Below, in pieces: positions 59,726 through 64,000 of a DNA stretch of 64,000 nt. A program made the position numbers and the translations under genes. The notes beneath the pieces were generated by a model that made no database searches, was not told the origin of the DNA, and worked only from the letters and a program-made list of their open reading frames with translations. Source of the DNA: JAGLQQ01 sp043806135 (GTDB lineage Bacteria > Omnitrophota > Gorgyraeia > B26-G9); NCBI GenBank assembly GCA_043806135.1, contig JAZDHG010000098.1, forward strand, positions 1 through 64,000. Direction: 5' to 3'. Every line of letters begins with the position of its first letter. Position 1 is the first letter of the stretch.

Positions 59726-61672
59726 ATGTATATAGAAAAAAGAAAGTATATCCGTCTAAATAAGGTTTTTCCCGTCGAATTACAGGTTCAAAACTCTGAA
59801 AACGAAACTCTTGATGACTTAATCCAGGGGTTTACCCGGGATGTAAGCTTGGAAGGCCTATGTGTTCAGGTTAATGACTTTAGCAACGAAAACATAAAGG
59901 CGCTAAGAGAGAGAAAAGGCAAGGTTGTTGTCTTTTTAAACTTCCCTTTAAAGCGCTTTCCGATTAAGGCAGTTGCCAATGTTGCCTGGGTTAAAAAAGT
60001 GGCAAAGCCTTATCCGGAAAGCTGTCTGTTGGGACTGCACTACGAAGTGATCGATCCCAAGGAGCAAAAACGCATTATAAGTTTTGTGAAATACTGCAAT
60101 GCTGTTCCCAGAATAGCCGGTTTGTTGATCTTGCTGCTGTTAGTTGTCTGTTCTGCTCTTGCACTTAAAAATCTCCAGCTCATTCATGATAATACAAAGC
60201 TTATTTACAATATTAGTAAATTCAGCAGAGAACAGTCGGATATAAACCAGGAACTCGACATGATCAAAACCGAAAAACAGGATTTGATCATGATGATGAA
60301 GAAAAGCGCAGCACAGGTAATTTTATTAAAAAAAGAACTTGCTGCTGTTGAGGCGGTAGCACAAAAGCAATGGAAGAAAAAAGACGGAGCGAACCTTGAT
60401 ATCTCCATGGAAGAGCGTAATAAACTTAATCTTGAATTAGTCCGGTTGATAGAAGAAAATGCAGTTATGGAAAAGCGTCTGCATGAGCATGCCAACAGCC
60501 AGGAAAAGTTGAGATATCAACTAGAAGAAATTAAAAGAAAAAGAACAATTATCGACGACAAAACACTTGAGCTAATGCGTCAGTGGCTAATCTCGTCCCA
60601 AAGCTCAAAGACAGGACTTGTCATCAGCTATGATGATGATTATGGATTCCAGGATGTAGGGTTTACTTATGATCAGGCTCTGAGCGCTTTCAATTTTATT
60701 AATTTTAAACAGTACAAAAACGCAAAAAGAATTTTTGAATTTTACAAATCCGAGGCCGTTAAAGTCAAAGAAGGATATGCAAATGCGTATGATGTGATAA
60801 CCGGTAATGTCAGCGAATATATTGTTAACAGCGGTCCTTCAATTTACCTTGCTTTGGCAATGCTCAGGTTTGAAGAGTTAACAGGTGATGACAGCTATCA
60901 CAAAGTGGTTGAGGAAATAGGACAGTGGCTAATAAATCTTCAAAACGAGAAAAGCGATGGATCTTTGCCGGGAGGACCGCAGATGCAGTGGTCTGGAACT
61001 GAGCAAAATATTGCCGCGTATAGGTTTTTCGTCAAGCTCTTTAGCAGAACAAAAGACGCGCAGTATGATTTGGCGGCAAAAAAGATCCGCAGATGGCTCG
61101 GGATGCATGCTTATAACAAAAATCTGAAACGATTTAACCGGGGCGCAGGGGATCCAATGATAGCAACAGATGCGATTGCTTTAAGTATTATGGGGTTGGG
61201 GCCGAAACTGCTTGAAGAGATGGGAGTTGATCTTGACCTTTTGGTCGCTTCTGTTGAAGAAAACTGTAAAACCAAAGTGCGGGTTGAGAATTTACTAGGA
61301 AAAAAAGCAGAAGTCAACGGATTTGATTTTTGTTCTCCCTCAAGTGTGGGCAGGAGCGGGGCGATTTCTGTAGAATGGACATCGCAAATGATAATTGCTT
61401 TTCAGATCCTAAGCAGGTTTTATCAAGAAGAGCAAATGATGCAAAAAGCAGATGATTATAGGCGGAAGGCGGATTATTATCTGGGAGAGCTGGAAAAGCT
61501 GCTTATAATTCGGGCAAATTTCGGTATGCGCAAAGCTCATGCTGGATTGCCTTATGCAAGCAGCGGCGGGATTGATACCGGACATGGCTGGCATACTCCA
61601 AGTGATAGCTCGATATCTGCCGCGGGAACTAACTTTGCAATTTTTGCCAAAGAGGAGTATAATATATTTTAG
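59726..61672 (+). CDS. PilZ-transmembrane-coiled-coil-alpha/alpha-barrel protein
   Basis: 648 residues. An N-terminal cytosolic PilZ domain (about 1-125) has R6-x3-R10 (R-K-Y-I-R) and D39-V-S41-L-E-G44, so c-di-GMP binding is likely. One transmembrane helix lies at about 127-152 and a long coiled coil at about 160-275, then a C-terminal alpha/alpha-barrel (about 295-640) with F-T-Y-D-Q-A-L-S-A-F and I-A-T-D-A-I-A-L-S. That domain is homologous to the barrel inside the giant protein (14.1-15.5 kb). The topology puts PilZ in the cytosol and the barrel outside, so c-di-GMP could control an extracytoplasmic glycan-processing domain through the coiled coil. The start has only a weak ribosome site, and the 22-base gap suggests coupling to the TPR gene. 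Confidence 0.82.
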   Translation: MYIEKRKYIRLNKVFPVELQVQNSENETLDDLIQGFTRDVSLEGLCVQVNDFSNENIKALRERKGKVVVFLNFPLKRFPIKAVANVAWVKKVAKPYPESCLLGLHYEVIDPKEQKRIISFVKYCNAVPRIAGLLILLLLVVCSALALKNLQLIHDNTKLIYNISKFSREQSDINQELDMIKTEKQDLIMMMKKSAAQVILLKKELAAVEAVAQKQWKKKDGANLDISMEERNKLNLELVRLIEENAVMEKRLHEHANSQEKLRYQLEEIKRKRTIIDDKTLELMRQWLISSQSSKTGLVISYDDDYGFQDVGFTYDQALSAFNFINFKQYKNAKRIFEFYKSEAVKVKEGYANAYDVITGNVSEYIVNSGPSIYLALAMLRFEELTGDDSYHKVVEEIGQWLINLQNEKSDGSLPGGPQMQWSGTEQNIAAYRFFVKLFSRTKDAQYDLAAKKIRRWLGMHAYNKNLKRFNRGAGDPMIATDAIALSIMGLGPKLLEEMGVDLDLLVASVEENCKTKVRVENLLGKKAEVNGFDFCSPSSVGRSGAISVEWTSQMIIAFQILSRFYQEEQMMQKADDYRRKADYYLGELEKLLIIRANFGMRKAHAGLPYASSGGIDTGHGWHTPSDSSISAAGTNFAIFAKEEYNIF

Positions 61673-61716
61673 TGCTTTTAGATTTAAAACATTTACCAAG
61701 GACGGTTAAAATTAAA

Positions 61717-64000
61717 GTGTTAGAATTATTAAATGCAAAAAGCATAAAAGTCTTTGATTTCTTCAGGCTTTATTTTCAAAATAAAGCACTCCGGTTTTTA
61801 TTTCTAAATACATTATCTTTTCTTTTACTTCCTAAAAATAGTAAATATTTTCTTAAGCTTCTTTTTATTGTCTTCACCGGATTTTTCTTTTTATGTCTGT
61901 TGCTGCCAAATGGCCTTTATGCCCAGAATTATTCTGCGCAGCGGTATCCTGGATATGTCGATGAAGAAGATGAGGAAGAGGTTGCGGAGGAAGATGAATA
62001 TGAGCCAACAGAACTTAGGGAGACGGTTGTAAAGGGAAGTTATCGTTTTAATTTTGGCGTTGAAGACAATGATTTTATCTGGAAAGATGCGAATTATCTT
62101 TTACAGGAAGGTTCGTGGAGATATTTTTTCGGCGAAAAACGCTATAATACTTATGATCCGGCCATTTATAATAATCTCAAGCTGACCATAGATTCTCCTT
62201 TAAATGAGAAATTGTCGTTTTACACAAAAATAGCGGTTGATCCCTGGTCTTTTGTAGGGAAATCAAAATTAACGACAATCCCCAGCTGGTATGGTACGAC
62301 CAATGGTGATGACCCGGTTGAAATACAGTTAAAATACTGGTCTAATTCTGGCCGGCTCTATCCGCAAATCGTGCGCTCGGAACAAGGAGACTCGTTTGCT
62401 TTGCCGGAGACAAAAGTTGTGGATGACTATACGCAGACGGATAGTGTGTTAAGTGACTGGGGAGGCGGGACGCACAGGCTCGATCTGCCAAGTTTAGAAA
62501 TTGACCGCGAATTTAAACCGATAAGAGCTTTATGGTTTGATTTAAAAGAAGATGAATACCGGGCCATCCTTTTCCTGTATGCTGAGGAAAACATTTCTAT
62601 GTGGACGGATGATCCGCTATCGCTGGTCAATAATCATATTGTATGGGAGCCAAGTCCCTGGCTGAATATGTGGCAGAAAGGGAAACTTTATGGGGCAACA
62701 GGCTGGGAGAACGGCACATGGACATTCGACAGCCAACTGCGTGACAGTGAAAGTAACTGGCTTACACTGCTGCGCGCGTTTCGCTACGAGGGTGAAATCG
62801 CTTCGATATATACGGATTTTATGATCGCAGCGCCTATGGACCCATGGGATGATTATGATCAGATTAATAATGTCCCAATGGCGGTGCGGTTTAAAAAGGG
62901 AATAACAGACTGGCTGACGCTTGGCTCAATCTATACCGCGCGCTGGGGATATGATCTGGGATCCTATGATGCCTTTGATCAGGCCATGGCCGTAGATAGC
63001 GTTGTTGCCGTGAACGAATACCATAATTTAAAACTTGAATATGCGGTTGCGATGACAAAGCATAATCTCAATGTTGAGGCCCAGAAGACCGCAGAGGATG
63101 ACTCTGCCTATAAAATGGTAATAGAGAGTGATGTCAATCCATTTGACCTTGAAATAAAATCAGACCTTAGCTTTTCCCGCATGGGCAGGGAATTTGAAGC
63201 GCCTTTGTCAAACTATACATATACACGTGATGACCTGGCGTGGGGAAGACACCTTTCTTTTTATAAACGCAGTAAAGAGGAAGAGATGTATCGTGTAGGA
63301 AACGGTCTTGATAAGGATAGGCAGGTAGCGGCCTGGGATGTATTCTTTGGCGGATATGATGAGGCAGATGCTTATTTTAACTACCGCAATGTTAGAAACG
63401 CAACAGACAGCGGCTTTATTGAAAATGTTTTCCGCAATGAATTCTCTTATCAGTACAGTGATGAATTGTTTTATAAGTTATTGTTTTTGTATCACCAGAG
63501 AGATGAGACCGCAGATCATAAAAGCCAGGATACGTCAACAGTGTCTTTGGGATTTCAATATGATTTTTGCCAGTGGATAAGATGGGAGGAAATTTGGGAG
63601 AGAACTAATCAGTACCCGGATTATCCGGACAGGATTTATGACTGGCTGACGATCAACCCTGTGCCGCCTTATCCGAATTATTATATTGTTTCATCGCGAC
63701 TGATACTTGTTCCCCGTGATTGGGTAGAGATATCTCTGGAAAACACCTACAATGAATTTGAGCACGCGACAACGCTGGATGATTTTATGAATTATTCAGG
63801 GACAACAATTCGTTTTTGGCCCAACCGCAAGTTATCTGCCAATGTGGTTTACCGCTACAGTAATGTCGCTGATTATCATAGAAATTATAAGAAAATCGGA
63901 CATCATAATGTATACTTTGATTTTGCTTATGATATATTCAACGATGCCCGCGTCAAACTGCAATTCAGTGACCTCGGTACTTATATAGAGGGCAGCGGCT
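61717..64000 (+). CDS. Outer-membrane beta-barrel-like protein, partial (runs off the window)
   Basis: Open frame to the window end, at least 761 residues. GTG 61717 is chosen; in-frame GTG 61672, overlapping the previous stop codon by one base, is the alternative. Neither has an ideal ribosome site. A hydrophobic signal segment ends L-P-N-G-L-Y-A-Q-N near residue 70, preceded by an unusually long charged N-terminus. An acidic linker (E and D runs) follows, then a long region of alternating aromatic strands (for example L-T-L-G-S-I-Y-T-A-R-W-G-Y, S-A-N-V-V-Y-R-Y-S-N-V) typical of an outer-membrane barrel or porin. By position after the PilZ/TPR genes it could be the export channel of a polysaccharide system. 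The end of the gene is not in the window. Confidence 0.72.
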   Translation, partial: MLELLNAKSIKVFDFFRLYFQNKALRFLFLNTLSFLLLPKNSKYFLKLLFIVFTGFFFLCLLLPNGLYAQNYSAQRYPGYVDEEDEEEVAEEDEYEPTELRETVVKGSYRFNFGVEDNDFIWKDANYLLQEGSWRYFFGEKRYNTYDPAIYNNLKLTIDSPLNEKLSFYTKIAVDPWSFVGKSKLTTIPSWYGTTNGDDPVEIQLKYWSNSGRLYPQIVRSEQGDSFALPETKVVDDYTQTDSVLSDWGGGTHRLDLPSLEIDREFKPIRALWFDLKEDEYRAILFLYAEENISMWTDDPLSLVNNHIVWEPSPWLNMWQKGKLYGATGWENGTWTFDSQLRDSESNWLTLLRAFRYEGEIASIYTDFMIAAPMDPWDDYDQINNVPMAVRFKKGITDWLTLGSIYTARWGYDLGSYDAFDQAMAVDSVVAVNEYHNLKLEYAVAMTKHNLNVEAQKTAEDDSAYKMVIESDVNPFDLEIKSDLSFSRMGREFEAPLSNYTYTRDDLAWGRHLSFYKRSKEEEMYRVGNGLDKDRQVAAWDVFFGGYDEADAYFNYRNVRNATDSGFIENVFRNEFSYQYSDELFYKLLFLYHQRDETADHKSQDTSTVSLGFQYDFCQWIRWEEIWERTNQYPDYPDRIYDWLTINPVPPYPNYYIVSSRLILVPRDWVEISLENTYNEFEHATTLDDFMNYSGTTIRFWPNRKLSANVVYRYSNVADYHRNYKKIGHHNVYFDFAYDIFNDARVKLQFSDLGTYIEGSG

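Noticed and set aside
795..63580. Minus-strand and short alternate-frame ORFs of 60-200 codons
   Set aside because: They lie opposite or inside well-supported genes, have no family motifs or ribosome sites of their own, and have the composition expected of shadow frames.

Overview
The window looks like a chromosomal segment of an uncultured, moderately AT-rich diderm bacterium, most likely Candidatus Omnitrophota (formerly OP3). The reasons are a single 27.4 kb open frame (about 9126 residues), other very long signal-peptide-bearing multidomain proteins, lipoproteins, LysM and M23 peptidoglycan domains, PilZ proteins and an outer-membrane beta-barrel. Giant genes are a known trait of that phylum. 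The assignment is inference from content, not from a marker gene. No rRNA, tRNA or CRISPR array was seen, and every supported gene is on the + strand.

Layout. 1-4.1 kb: two signal-peptide proteins, a HAD-like/DUF1152-like/helical-repeat fusion and a TPR protein. 4.1-31.9 kb: a strong promoter, a structured leader and the giant gene. In order it carries a signal-peptide module, a complete SecA-type ATPase, a hydrophobic segment, two M23-like and two LysM domains, an alpha/alpha-barrel, about 11 long repeats, membrane segments around a glycosyltransferase-like domain, and a helical acidic tail. 32-33.4 kb: a PilZ protein and a RAYT/IS200-like transposase unit bounded by hairpins. 33.5-41.6 kb: a small membrane-anchored or lipoprotein-like ORF and a 2507-residue signal-peptide fusion of carbamoyltransferase, P-loop kinase-like, radical SAM and beta-helix domains. 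42.4-43.3 kb: a MntA/HepT toxin-antitoxin pair lying between two copies of a duplicated promoter block. 43.7-51 kb: a 1989-residue protein with internal signal-peptide-like segments, HEAT-like repeats, a DUF218 domain and four cupins, then a 290-residue relative of its N-terminus. 51.4-64 kb: a sugar-related run with a GPH symporter, two clan GH-A glycosidases flanking two CBM-like proteins, a TPR/PKD protein, a PilZ-coiled-coil-alpha/alpha-barrel membrane protein and a beta-barrel that runs off the end.

How the genes may work together. The last 13 kb plus the glycan-synthase-like part of the giant protein resemble a c-di-GMP-controlled polysaccharide synthesis, trimming and export system. 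The undescribed element is a family of very large exported proteins. They share an N-terminal targeting module (a signal peptide ending near D-I-A-W/F-A-G-G, then an L-x-P-type motif about 20 residues on). Many end in (Q/N/S)-A-I, and several of their genes share one promoter with an extended -10. Inside the polypeptides, former signal peptides and one former Q-A-I end can still be recognised, which suggests growth by fusion of secreted proteins and perhaps processing as polyproteins. They carry domains that normally need cytosolic ATP, SAM or carbamoyl phosphate, so their location is a real puzzle.
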